From Enterobacter sp. Ag1 (GTDB lineage Bacteria; Pseudomonadota; Gammaproteobacteria; Enterobacterales; Enterobacteriaceae): a stretch of 64,000 bases of DNA. The notes below the pieces were generated by a model, which saw nothing but the letters and a program-made list of their open reading frames with translations, did no database searches and was not told the DNA's origin. The stretch spans positions 1 to 64,000 of the forward strand of contig AKXM01000034.1 of the NCBI GenBank assembly GCA_000277545.1, in the 5' to 3' direction. Both the position numbers and the translations under genes were made by a program. Numbering within the stretch: position 1 is the stretch's first letter; each line of letters begins with the position of its first letter. Shown here piece by piece: positions 7,470-15,161 of the stretch.

Positions 7470-8858
7470 ATGCAAAATGACTTTTTAAAACAGCTCCAGC
7501 ATTTTCTGAGGGATATAGAAAAAGCTGAGCAGGCGGCTCAGGTTCCTCAGAGGCTCGCCGATTATCTTTTCTCAAACCAGGCGTGCCTGGATGAAAGCAA
7601 TATTACGCTCGATTTGATTAATGCCCTGAGTGACTGGCTGGAAGGTAAACAGCAAAACCTGAATCAACTCTACCTGTCACTCTATCTTTTCTGGCTGAGC
7701 GCGCTGGCGCGCAACGGTATCGATATTTTTTATTTTGGCGAGCTGAACAAGCTGCAAATGCTCGGATCGCGCTTTAGAGATTCGGCCATCAATAACCTCT
7801 ATTACCTCAGTTATGAAGAGACAAATCATCAGGAAATCACCGCTTTTCATAACAAAATTGCCGCCAGCACGGCCCCTTTTATTCTCTACGATCCGCAGGG
7901 ACTAAAGCTGGCCTTTGCGGTTGAACATCCTCAGGCCATAGGCTGTATTTCGTTGTACGATTTGCTGATTGATAATTTCATTCCCTTAAGCACAACAGCT
8001 ACTCAGTACACGCATTTGCTGGCGCAGCAATATGCCGCGCTGGCTAATCCAAACGTCAGAACAGTCATTATAGGTAACTCCTACAGTTTTTATGGCTTCC
8101 CTGACGCGCTGTTTGAACACAGCATAAATCTTTCTACCCACAGCCTGGGGCTGAAGCAGGCCCAGCAATTAACGGCGCATATTATTGAGCGTTATCCGCA
8201 CGTGCAAAACTTTGTGTATTGCCTGGGCTTCTTTGATCTGTACAGCGACCTGTTAAAAACAAAAGATGACTTTAACCAGCAAATCATCCACGCCTGGAGC
8301 CAGCTCAATAGCCATTACAGGATAAAGCCGGAAGAAGGGATAACCGCCGACGGCATGCAGGCGTTTAGCCGGCTGGTGATGCCGACGCCGGTGCAAGGGC
8401 AAGCGATAAATGGACTCGAGGATAATAATGCCAGGGCGCAAATTTGTGAGTCCGCACGCCTTGTTTTTGCCCGCAGCGACTCACTCCCTGCCATGCAGCA
8501 GAAAGAGGAAGCCCAGAAGCGGGGGATCTCTCACTCGAAATCAGTGAAGCACCAGACAACGCTTGCAGAGAATAAACCCCGCGTGGCTGAGATGAGCGTT
8601 CAGTTGGCGACAAAAGGCAAAAAGGTTATCTGGCTAACGCCGTCTTTCCCGTCAGACTACGTGGACAATCTTGATGCTGAGATGAAACAGACGCATCGCC
8701 AATATTTTGCAGACCTTGAAGGGGCGCATTCGCGTTTTATCGATCTCTCAGAACATCCCGCTTTTGCACGCGAAGATTTCCGCGACGGCGATCACCTGAA
8801 CTATTTGGGGGCTGGGAAAATGATTAGCATACTGCGGGCGCTGGGTGTGGCGCTGTAA
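7470..8858 (+). CDS. Uncharacterised SGNH/GDSL-like hydrolase
   Basis: A 462-residue protein I cannot assign to a named family. Residues 198-209 (TVIIGNSYSFYG) resemble the block I nucleophile strand of SGNH hydrolases, with Ser204 as candidate nucleophile. Residues 437-446 (FRDGDHLNYL) give the block V DxxH pair, Asp439 and His442. Between them lies a lysine/glutamine-rich, low-hydrophobicity insert at about 340-375. The first 190 residues are helical with no clear signal peptide, though residues 64-90 are fairly hydrophobic. By family it could be an esterase or O-acyl-transfer protein. The ribosome binding site is weak. AT content is higher than in its neighbours, suggesting transfer. Confidence 0.6.
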   Translation: MQNDFLKQLQHFLRDIEKAEQAAQVPQRLADYLFSNQACLDESNITLDLINALSDWLEGKQQNLNQLYLSLYLFWLSALARNGIDIFYFGELNKLQMLGSRFRDSAINNLYYLSYEETNHQEITAFHNKIAASTAPFILYDPQGLKLAFAVEHPQAIGCISLYDLLIDNFIPLSTTATQYTHLLAQQYAALANPNVRTVIIGNSYSFYGFPDALFEHSINLSTHSLGLKQAQQLTAHIIERYPHVQNFVYCLGFFDLYSDLLKTKDDFNQQIIHAWSQLNSHYRIKPEEGITADGMQAFSRLVMPTPVQGQAINGLEDNNARAQICESARLVFARSDSLPAMQQKEEAQKRGISHSKSVKHQTTLAENKPRVAEMSVQLATKGKKVIWLTPSFPSDYVDNLDAEMKQTHRQYFADLEGAHSRFIDLSEHPAFAREDFRDGDHLNYLGAGKMISILRALGVAL

Positions 8859-8874
8859 CCTCTGGAGACAACAA

Positions 8875-8894
8875 GGGAAGGGCAACCCCTTCCC
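8875..8894. terminator. Hairpin between convergent genes
   Basis: GGGAAGGG (8875-8882) pairs with CCCTTCCC (8887-8894) across a 4-base loop, between the SGNH-like gene and ydcH. A short GGTTT tail follows. Confidence 0.5.
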
Positions 8895-8908
8895 CGGTTT
8901 CAATGCTA

Positions 8909-9130
8909 TCAGGCCGGTTGGCTGGCCTGTTTCAACATCTGGTAAAGCTCTTGTTTTACCCTCAGTTTTTCTTTCTTCATCTGCACAACTTCATCGTTGT
9001 ATCCCGTCCCTTGCGGCCCCTCCTTGCGCAAAATCTCGCTATCAAGACGGTTGTGTTTGTTAAACAGGCTGAGAAAGCGGGGGTTTTCGGACTTCAGGTG
9101 GGTAATCAAATCACGGTACTCAGGAAACAT
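8909..9130 (-). CDS. ydcH: YdcH family small coiled-coil protein (DUF465)
   Basis: 73 residues, nearly collinear with E. coli YdcH: it opens MFPEYRDLI, with ENPRFLSLFNKHNRLD in the first half and the charged helix VVQMKKEKLRVKQEL in the second. Function unknown; the charged heptad-like pattern predicts two helices forming a small coiled coil. It is monocistronic here, facing the SGNH-like gene. Confidence 0.93.
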   Translation of the reverse strand: MFPEYRDLITHLKSENPRFLSLFNKHNRLDSEILRKEGPQGTGYNDEVVQMKKEKLRVKQELYQMLKQASQPA

Positions 9131-9275
9131 GTCAGGCCTCCCTGGTCAGTAGGTTGGTGAGTGGATTAACAACTGGCTGATGCCAACTTCAGTTTAGAAC
9201 CGAATTTGCGATAAGGGAAAGTACAAAAAAGCATCGTTTTGTCAATTTGCGATCCCGGCAGCACCTTGCCGGAAT

Positions 9276-9294
9276 GGATGTCATTCTCATTGTT
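9276..9294. promoter_or_regulatory. Possible Fur box upstream of yqjH
   Basis: On the minus strand, this stretch matches 11 of 19 positions of the Fur consensus, including the core AATGAGAAT. E. coli yqjH is Fur-regulated, which makes a real site plausible, but the match is only moderate. Confidence 0.35.
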
Positions 9295-9347
9295 TAAACC
9301 TGGTGATAACGCCGCAAAATGATAAAGACAGCCGCTGTGTCGTGCTC

Positions 9348-9372
9348 TAAGATATGTCTATGATATATCTTA
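9348..9372. promoter_or_regulatory. YqjI-type operator upstream of yqjH
   Basis: Perfect 8-bp arms TAAGATAT (9348-9355) and ATATCTTA (9365-9372) are separated by nine bases, ending 19 bp before the yqjH start. In E. coli, YqjI binds TATC/GATA-type inverted repeats at the yqjH and yqjI promoters and is released by nickel, which fits this position. Confidence 0.7.
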
Positions 9373-9391
9373 CACACCTAAAAGGTACGCT

Positions 9392-10156
9392 ATGACAACG
9401 CAAAATAACGCTAAAAAAGTGCCGGTTCGGGTTCGTAACGAACTGAAGTTTCGTGAATTAACGGTTAAAACGAAAACGCTGATTGCCAATACGTTTTACC
9501 GTCTGGTCTTCATCAGCCCGCAGCTGGCGGATTTCTCTTCCCAGGGATTTGACGACCACATCAAAGTCTTCTTCCCGGCTGAAAATGGCGAATTCACTCC
9601 GCCGCAGGTCACCAGCGAGGGCATTGTCTGGGGAGAGGGGGCTCGCCCACAGTCGCGTGACTATACGCCGCTGGATTTCAATGCCGAACGCGGTGAATTA
9701 ACCCTGGATTTCTATTTGCACGACGGCGGCGTAGCCAGCAGCTGGGCGAAAGATGCGCAGCCGGGTGACAAGCTGTTCATCGGTGGCCCACGGGGCTCTC
9801 TGGTCACCCCAACGGATTATCACTGGCAGCTGTACGTGACCGATGAAAGCGGGCTGCCTGCGGTGCGCCGCCGTCTGCAGTCGCTGAGTCAGGATGTTCA
9901 GGTCGAAGTCCTGGTTAACTGCCACCATTCCGACAGCCTGGGCTATCTGAACGAATTCCCTGCGGTAAATGTGCGGGCGTTAACTCACGCGGAGATCGCC
10001 GGGTACCTGAAGCAGATTGAGATCCCTGCCGACGACTATTACATCTGGATTGTTGGCGAAGGCAAAGAGGCTAAAGCGCTGGGAGATTACCTGCTGGAAG
10101 TCCGCGCCCTGGACGCCGACCTGGTACGCGCCGTCGCCTACTGGCATGACAAATAA
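9392..10156 (+). CDS. yqjH: Siderophore-interacting ferric-chelate reductase
   Basis: 254 residues, collinear with E. coli YqjH (ViuB/SIP family). The FAD-binding core carries SRDYTPLDF near residue 90, and the DGGVASSWA and GPRGSL motifs follow. The C-terminal NAD(P)H-binding part ends YYIWIVGEGKEAKAL...AYWHDK, as in the ortholog. It reduces ferric siderophore complexes in the cytosol to free iron. It is followed after 11 bp by the yqjI-like regulator in the same direction, so they form an operon. AAAGGT is the ribosome binding site. Confidence 0.93.
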   Translation: MTTQNNAKKVPVRVRNELKFRELTVKTKTLIANTFYRLVFISPQLADFSSQGFDDHIKVFFPAENGEFTPPQVTSEGIVWGEGARPQSRDYTPLDFNAERGELTLDFYLHDGGVASSWAKDAQPGDKLFIGGPRGSLVTPTDYHWQLYVTDESGLPAVRRRLQSLSQDVQVEVLVNCHHSDSLGYLNEFPAVNVRALTHAEIAGYLKQIEIPADDYYIWIVGEGKEAKALGDYLLEVRALDADLVRAVAYWHDK

Positions 10157-10167
10157 GGTCCCAAACT

Positions 10168-10743
10168 ATGCGTATTCATCATCTGAGACAGCACAAATGC
10201 GAGCGCCACGAACAGCATCGCGGCAGGGGCGGTCATGGCCGCCATGAGCAAAGCCACCCGGAGGGGCGCGCTCGCCATCGCCGCGAACGTCTGTTTGACG
10301 CCAACGATATCCGCCTGCTGATCCTGCATCTGCTGGCAAATGGCCCGGCCCACGGCTACGAACTGATCAAATCCATCGAAGGGATGGCGAAAGGGGAATA
10401 TGTGCCGAGCCCCGGTATTATTTACCCGAACCTGACGCTGATGGAGGAGATGGGCTTTATTACGGTGGGCGAAGGGCAAAGTGGGAAAAAATCCTTCACG
10501 CTGACGGCGGAAGGACAAACCTCGCTTGAAGAGCAGCAGCTCGAACTGGAAGCGGTGACCACTCGACTCGCTACCCTTGGCGTTCTCGGCGACAACCGCC
10601 GTTTGCCCGAAGTGCAGCGGGCTATTCATAATTTTAAAACGGCGCTGCACGCCAAACTGGGCAGCGCCGAGCTGTCGAAAGAGACGCTGTATAAGATTAT
10701 CGACACGCTGGATCAGGCGGCAAAAGACATCGAACGCAGCTAG
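10168..10743 (+). CDS. yqjI: PadR family nickel-responsive regulator
   Basis: 191 residues. The first 40 are rich in histidine (nine His) and arginine, with a single Cys, matching the metal-binding leader of E. coli YqjI but with fewer cysteines. The PadR winged helix follows (LLANGPAHGYELIKSIEGM, then SPGIIYPNLTLMEE), and then a helical C-terminus. It represses yqjH and itself, and nickel relieves repression in E. coli. Here it lies downstream of yqjH in the same operon, whereas in E. coli the two genes are divergent. Confidence 0.9.
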   Translation: MRIHHLRQHKCERHEQHRGRGGHGRHEQSHPEGRARHRRERLFDANDIRLLILHLLANGPAHGYELIKSIEGMAKGEYVPSPGIIYPNLTLMEEMGFITVGEGQSGKKSFTLTAEGQTSLEEQQLELEAVTTRLATLGVLGDNRRLPEVQRAIHNFKTALHAKLGSAELSKETLYKIIDTLDQAAKDIERS

Positions 10744-10817
10744 AGCCTGCCCTGGCGCGGGAGAAGAAACATTCAGTCGCGCCGGGATTCTATCGGCCTT
10801 GCTTAGCTGGAAAACGT

Positions 10818-11798
10818 TTAGACATTGGCTGTTTTACCGGCGATAACGAGATCGGCATAAAGCGCCTTAATCGCCTGCCTGAGCCAGATAATTTTCGGGT
10901 TATGGCGGTTACGTTTGTGCCAGATCATCATATAGGGTGCCCGGAATTTTTGCAGAAGCCCGGCATCAAACGGCAGGGGACGGGAGACCAGCGGCAGGTG
11001 GTGAAGCTGGCCGTAATGCCGGCAGTAGCCCGGAGCGGTCGTCAGCAGAGAGTGCCCGGGCTGAGCGGCCATAAACAGAGACTGCTCGAATCCCGGCAGG
11101 CTCAACGCAATATCCCGCTTGCGCCCCATTTCTCTCAGGATATCATCCAGCGCCCAGGTATCGCTTTGTTCCCAATAAATGCTGATATGGGGATAGCGCA
11201 AAAAAGTGTCCAGGTTCCACTCTTCCTGGAGAGCCGGATGATCTTCTCTCAGCCAGACACAGGGAGAGTCATAAAAGAGCACTTCACAGTCGATAGACAA
11301 CGGCAGATTCAGCTGCCCTTGAGAACGCGGATAGCTCTCACGACCGGTGAAACCAACATCCACACTTCCACTCGTAATGGCGTCCAGCGCGTCGTAATCC
11401 CAGTGATGCAGCCTGATAGTCGCCTGAGGATAGCGCTGATAAATCTGCTGCGACAGGGCATTGAACATGATCATCATCAGCGGTAATTCAACCACAAGCT
11501 CAAACTTCAGTCCGCTCGGCGTCTCATGGTGAGCGTTATCCAGCAGCTGATGGCTCATTTGCATCCAGTCCGCCAGTTCCTGCGCCATGCTTACCATCAG
11601 TGGCGTAGGGACGAGTCCCTGAGGAGTATTTACAAATAATGAATCATCAAACCACGCCCGCAGTTTTGCCAGCGATTTGCTGATCGCCGAAGGCGTGACG
11701 CTCAGCCGTTTTGCCGTGCGGGTGACGCTGCGCTCCTGCATCAGCAACTGCAGGCAGAGCAGCAAATTAAGATCGAGGCTGTTGATTGTTTTCTTCAT
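10818..11798 (-). CDS. yidZ: LysR family regulator YidZ
   Basis: 326 residues, collinear with E. coli YidZ (N-terminus [19 protein letters not shown]). The helix-turn-helix covers residues 10-65 ([26 protein letters not shown]), and a LysR effector domain follows. E. coli YidZ has been linked to anaerobic nitric oxide protection. The start at 11798 lies 32 bases inside the 3' end of mdtL, the order found in E. coli, so the genes are cotranscribed. Confidence 0.93.
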   Translation of the reverse strand: MKKTINSLDLNLLLCLQLLMQERSVTRTAKRLSVTPSAISKSLAKLRAWFDDSLFVNTPQGLVPTPLMVSMAQELADWMQMSHQLLDNAHHETPSGLKFELVVELPLMMIMFNALSQQIYQRYPQATIRLHHWDYDALDAITSGSVDVGFTGRESYPRSQGQLNLPLSIDCEVLFYDSPCVWLREDHPALQEEWNLDTFLRYPHISIYWEQSDTWALDDILREMGRKRDIALSLPGFEQSLFMAAQPGHSLLTTAPGYCRHYGQLHHLPLVSRPLPFDAGLLQKFRAPYMMIWHKRNRHNPKIIWLRQAIKALYADLVIAGKTANV

Positions 11799-12951
11799 AC
11801 TCAACTACGGCTCTGGGAGAGGCGACAAGGAAAATCAGTAAAAGGCTGACAATGCTACAGCCAATCAGAATTCCGATCAGCATATTCAGCGCATCGATAC
11901 GCAAAATGGCGGCCAGCCATATCCACAATGATGAACCACACACCTGTGCCACTCCGAGCGTTGAGCTGGCTACCCCTGCCCGAAGTGAAAATGGCCCCAG
12001 CGCCTGGCTCATGGCCACGCCAAATCCGACGGAGAAACCTGCGCACACAAGCGTGAGTCCGACCAGCGTGAGCAAGTTTGAATCGGCCATGCTCAGGAGC
12101 AGACCCGCCGCCAGAAACAGCGTCTGAGACGTTATCATCATTGTGCGGGGCTGAAATATGCTCAGGGCAAACGGAGTAGAGAATGAAACGCTCATGCTGA
12201 CGACGGCCGTTAACGCCATTGTGGTGGCGTATTCCCCGCGAGCTAAGCCCAGCCCCTCCATCAATAACACGGGGGAGGTGTTAACGAAGGTGAGGATGAC
12301 CGTTACGCTAAGGGTTGTTATGGCCAGCCGACTGAGGAAGAAACGGTTAATCAACGACTCGGCTTTCGGCAAAGAAACCAATGAGCTGGCACCGTTGGCT
12401 GCTGGCCTCGTCTCTTTCAGTACCAGCAGGGAAAGCAGCAATACCGCGAGCCCCATTCCGGTCAGGGTATAGAACAAACTTTGCCACGGGAAAATAAGCA
12501 TAATCAGATGCCCCAGCACCGGCGCCATCACCGGCACGATGCAGGTGATTCCGTTCATTAACGAGAGCACTTTGGTTCTGCGTCGCTCATCCAGGGCATC
12601 CCGCAGAATTGCAAAAGCGACCACGTAGCAGGCTCCCGCCCCGATCCCCTGACCCAGCCGGCCCGCCAGAAACAGCGTGCTGTGCTGCGCCGAGGCGCAT
12701 ATCAGGGAGGCGGCAATAAAAATTACCGAACCGAATATTGCCACCGGCTTACGCCCCGAGCGGTCCGCCACGCGGCCGGCAAAAAGCATGGAACAGGCCA
12801 TTCCGGCAAGATAAACGGAGAAGGCAATATGCAGCTGCGCCTCGCTGGCGTTAAGATCGGCCGCAATACGCGGTAAACCGACCAGATACATATCAATGCC
12901 CGCAGGGTAGAGCAAAATCAGGGCAAAACTGCAGATTAGAAAGCGTGTCAT
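11767..12951 (-). CDS. mdtL: MFS multidrug efflux transporter MdtL
   Basis: 394 residues with about 12 membrane segments, collinear with E. coli MdtL from [20 protein letters not shown] onward. The loop 2-3 motif [12 protein letters not shown] is intact. It is a Bcr/CflA-type drug:proton antiporter of the inner membrane; the E. coli protein confers modest chloramphenicol resistance. I start it at 12951, where GAGGACGCC precedes the ATG. The gap to the next gene (12952-13155) shows nothing clear. Confidence 0.93.
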   Translation of the reverse strand: MTRFLICSFALILLYPAGIDMYLVGLPRIAADLNASEAQLHIAFSVYLAGMACSMLFAGRVADRSGRKPVAIFGSVIFIAASLICASAQHSTLFLAGRLGQGIGAGACYVVAFAILRDALDERRRTKVLSLMNGITCIVPVMAPVLGHLIMLIFPWQSLFYTLTGMGLAVLLLSLLVLKETRPAANGASSLVSLPKAESLINRFFLSRLAITTLSVTVILTFVNTSPVLLMEGLGLARGEYATTMALTAVVSMSVSFSTPFALSIFQPRTMMITSQTLFLAAGLLLSMADSNLLTLVGLTLVCAGFSVGFGVAMSQALGPFSLRAGVASSTLGVAQVCGSSLWIWLAAILRIDALNMLIGILIGCSIVSLLLIFLVASPRAVVEYEENNQQPRS

Positions 12952-13155
12952 GGCGTCCTCAGTGTAATAGCGACGCTCAGCATAAGGGGAGAATCCTGCA
13001 GATACGAATTGCCATCTGGACAACACTCTTTTCCTGTGAGGAAATCAACACGCGATACGGTCGGGGAGAGCGCTGGCCGATGAGGAACAGCGCTACATGG
13101 TGGGTATTTTATAACGCTGGCAGACGGCACAGACGGCGGGGCAAAAACCTTAACG

Positions 13156-13668
13156 CTATTTCTTGTGGCTCAGCGCATAATTTGCCAGGCCGCAAATCCA
13201 CTCCTGATGTGCGTTTAGCATAGGGTTAGGCAACGTCCTCGCCAGGTCACGCGCGGGCTGCCCGTTTTGCGTTTCCTGAGTCAAGATGCGTACCCGGCCA
13301 GACGATAGATTCTCAATCAGCCAGGCGTGACGCACGTCCAGCTCTGGGGACGCTTCGCTGCCAACCCAGCCGTGCCAGGCGAGACGGCCTGGGATTTCCC
13401 CCTGCGGGGCGACAAACTCCACCACTTCGGCTTCAACCGGGAAACTAAAGGTCGTAAAGCGGAAGCGCGACCCTGCCGTTAACGTCGGCCCGCTGGCATC
13501 ATGAAACACAATATCGGACACGTTGCTGTAATAGCGTTCCCAGGCCGAGGTTTGCGTCAGCCAGCGCCAGACTTCGCTGGCGTCCAGCCCGATCATAATG
13601 ATTTCGTTAGAAGCGAAGTTATCGCTAAAACCGGGGATAAAGCCCTGCGGCCAATGAATTGAATGCAT
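13156..13668 (-). CDS. SRPBCC family (START/Bet v1-like) protein
   Basis: A 170-residue cytosolic protein with the pattern of polyketide cyclase/START-like folds: SEVWRWLTQTSAWERYY for the first helix pair, then strands ending in a long C-terminal helix (LNAHQEWICGLANYAL). Such proteins bind hydrophobic ligands or act as cyclases; the ligand is unknown. The start at 13668 follows GAGGAATCC. It is divergent from a LysR gene that likely controls it. Confidence 0.75.
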   Translation of the reverse strand: MHSIHWPQGFIPGFSDNFASNEIIMIGLDASEVWRWLTQTSAWERYYSNVSDIVFHDASGPTLTAGSRFRFTTFSFPVEAEVVEFVAPQGEIPGRLAWHGWVGSEASPELDVRHAWLIENLSSGRVRILTQETQNGQPARDLARTLPNPMLNAHQEWICGLANYALSHKK

Positions 13669-13748
13669 CTTGGATTCCTCACGTTTCGTTGCTGTGAGGC
13701 GAGAATATCGACACGCTGGATATAAAACCAATCGTCAAATTTAATCTC

Positions 13749-13771
13749 AGATATAATGTAATTTTATATCT
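13749..13771. promoter_or_regulatory. Perfect inverted repeat before a LysR gene
   Basis: Arms AGATATAA (13749-13756) and TTATATCT (13764-13771) have a 7-base spacer. It contains T-N11-A symmetry of the LysR type and ends 11 bp before the LysR start, next to its ribosome binding site, so autoregulation is likely. Confidence 0.6.
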
Positions 13772-13782
13772 GGAGGCAGGCG

Positions 13783-14682
13783 ATGCGCGATTTACGCAGT
13801 CTGGATCTTAACTTACTGAAAACCTTCGATGCTTTGCTGCAGGAGCGCAGCGTAACTCGCGCCGCCTCGCGCCTGTCTCTGACGCAGCCTGCCGTCAGCG
13901 GGATGTTGACGCGGCTGCGCGAAAGCTTCGACGATCCGCTGTTTATCCGCAGCCAGCGGGGCATCGTGCCAACGGAGCGAGCGTTACAGCTCGAGCAGCA
14001 AGTGAAACGCATCCTGCACGAAGTTGAACTGCTGCTGCGCCCGGCTGAGTTCGACCCTAAAACGTCTACGCTGACGTTTACCCTCGCGGCCACGGACTAT
14101 GCGCTGCAGGCCATCGTGCTGCCTTTTATTAATGCACTCCGGCGTGAAGCGCCGAATATGCGCGTCTCGGTGCGCCCGCCGGTTGACGGGCAGCTTCAGC
14201 CGATGCTGGAAAGCGGCGAGCTGGACCTTTCCATCATGACGACTTTTTCGCTGTCGGCTGACCTCCACGTTCACACTCTGTATGAGGAGCATTACGTTTG
14301 TGCGATGGGGCAGCAGCATAGCCTGGCCCGGCAGCGGGCGATCACCCTGGATCAGTTTTGTGCCTGCGATCATGCGCTGGTGTCGTGGAGCGGTGGGGAG
14401 TTTAGCGGCGTGACCGACAGCGCTTTGCAAAAAATAAAGCGTTCGAGGCGGGTTAGCCTGTCAGTGCAGAGCTTCTTATTTTTAACCGAGATTTTAAAAA
14501 CCAGCGATCTGATGGCCGTGGTACCCGCGAGGCTTATTGCCGGACAAGCGAATATCGTCAGCCATCAGCCGCCGCTGGCGATCCCTGGTTTTACCAAAGT
14601 CGCCGCATGGCATGAGCGCACGCATCACGACAGCGCGCACCGATGGGTAAGGGAGTTGTTATTTCGCAGCTGCGGGGCGTGA
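13783..14682 (+). CDS. LysR family transcriptional regulator (NodD/NahR-like)
   Basis: 299 residues. The N-terminal helix-turn-helix contains LLQERSVTRAASRLSLTQPAVSGMLTRLRE and the subfamily-typical DDPLFIRSQRG. The rest is a two-lobed inducer domain. It is divergent from the SRPBCC gene across a palindrome-bearing gap, so that gene is its probable target. TGGAGG precedes the ATG. Its 3' end overlaps the convergent GNAT gene by 24 bp. Inducer unknown. Confidence 0.9.
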   Translation: MRDLRSLDLNLLKTFDALLQERSVTRAASRLSLTQPAVSGMLTRLRESFDDPLFIRSQRGIVPTERALQLEQQVKRILHEVELLLRPAEFDPKTSTLTFTLAATDYALQAIVLPFINALRREAPNMRVSVRPPVDGQLQPMLESGELDLSIMTTFSLSADLHVHTLYEEHYVCAMGQQHSLARQRAITLDQFCACDHALVSWSGGEFSGVTDSALQKIKRSRRVSLSVQSFLFLTEILKTSDLMAVVPARLIAGQANIVSHQPPLAIPGFTKVAAWHERTHHDSAHRWVRELLFRSCGA

Positions 14683-15114
14683 TTTTTCGAAGCGAATATC
14701 TTCCCCACCTTGCTCACCCACAGCCAGCCAGCCGTGGCGCTGATAAAACGCAGCGGCGCGGCTGGCTGCCGCCGTTTCAAGCCAGATAGTGGGCTGCTGA
14801 GCAAAGAGAAACGCCTCGGCTTTTTCCAGCAGCAGTCTGCCGACGCCCTGGCCTTCAAACTGAGGCAGAACGAACATGGCAAACAGGCAGGCTTCTTCGG
14901 CAATCGCCATCGAGAAACCGGCCGGCTCACCCTCCACGTCTGCCAGCCAGATACACGGCGATTCGGCAATAATATCGGCAATAGTCTGCGGTGTGATGCC
15001 CATTTCGGCCATTTCTTCGCGCGACAGATGATTCTCTTTGACGCTGGTGCGGATGGTGAAAATAGTCTCGATGTCCGCCAGGGTGGCATCCCGAAGGGTG
15101 AGATTAGGTGACAT
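14659..15114 (-). CDS. GNAT family N-acetyltransferase
   Basis: 151 residues. The acetyl-CoA loop is LPQFEGQGVGRLLLEKA at about 98-114 (Q/R-x-x-G-x-G/A), preceded by the strand ACLFAMFVL and followed by AAASRAAAFYQRHGW, typical of motif B. It transfers acetyl from acetyl-CoA to an unknown amine or protein. It is convergent with the LysR gene and overlaps it by 24 bp. Confidence 0.88.
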   Translation of the reverse strand: MSPNLTLRDATLADIETIFTIRTSVKENHLSREEMAEMGITPQTIADIIAESPCIWLADVEGEPAGFSMAIAEEACLFAMFVLPQFEGQGVGRLLLEKAEAFLFAQQPTIWLETAAASRAAAFYQRHGWLAVGEQGGEDIRFEKSRPAAAK

Positions 15115-15129
15115 AAAATTCCTTTTTAA

Positions 15130-15156
15130 TCTCCCCCGACAAAAGCCGGAGGGGAA
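15130..15156. terminator. Imperfect hairpin after pqqU
   Basis: TCCCCCGAC and CCGGAGGGGA face each other across AAAAG, with a run of A's beside them. It may end pqqU transcription (minus strand) or serve the GNAT promoter side. Confidence 0.35.
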
Positions 15157-15161
15157 AAAGC

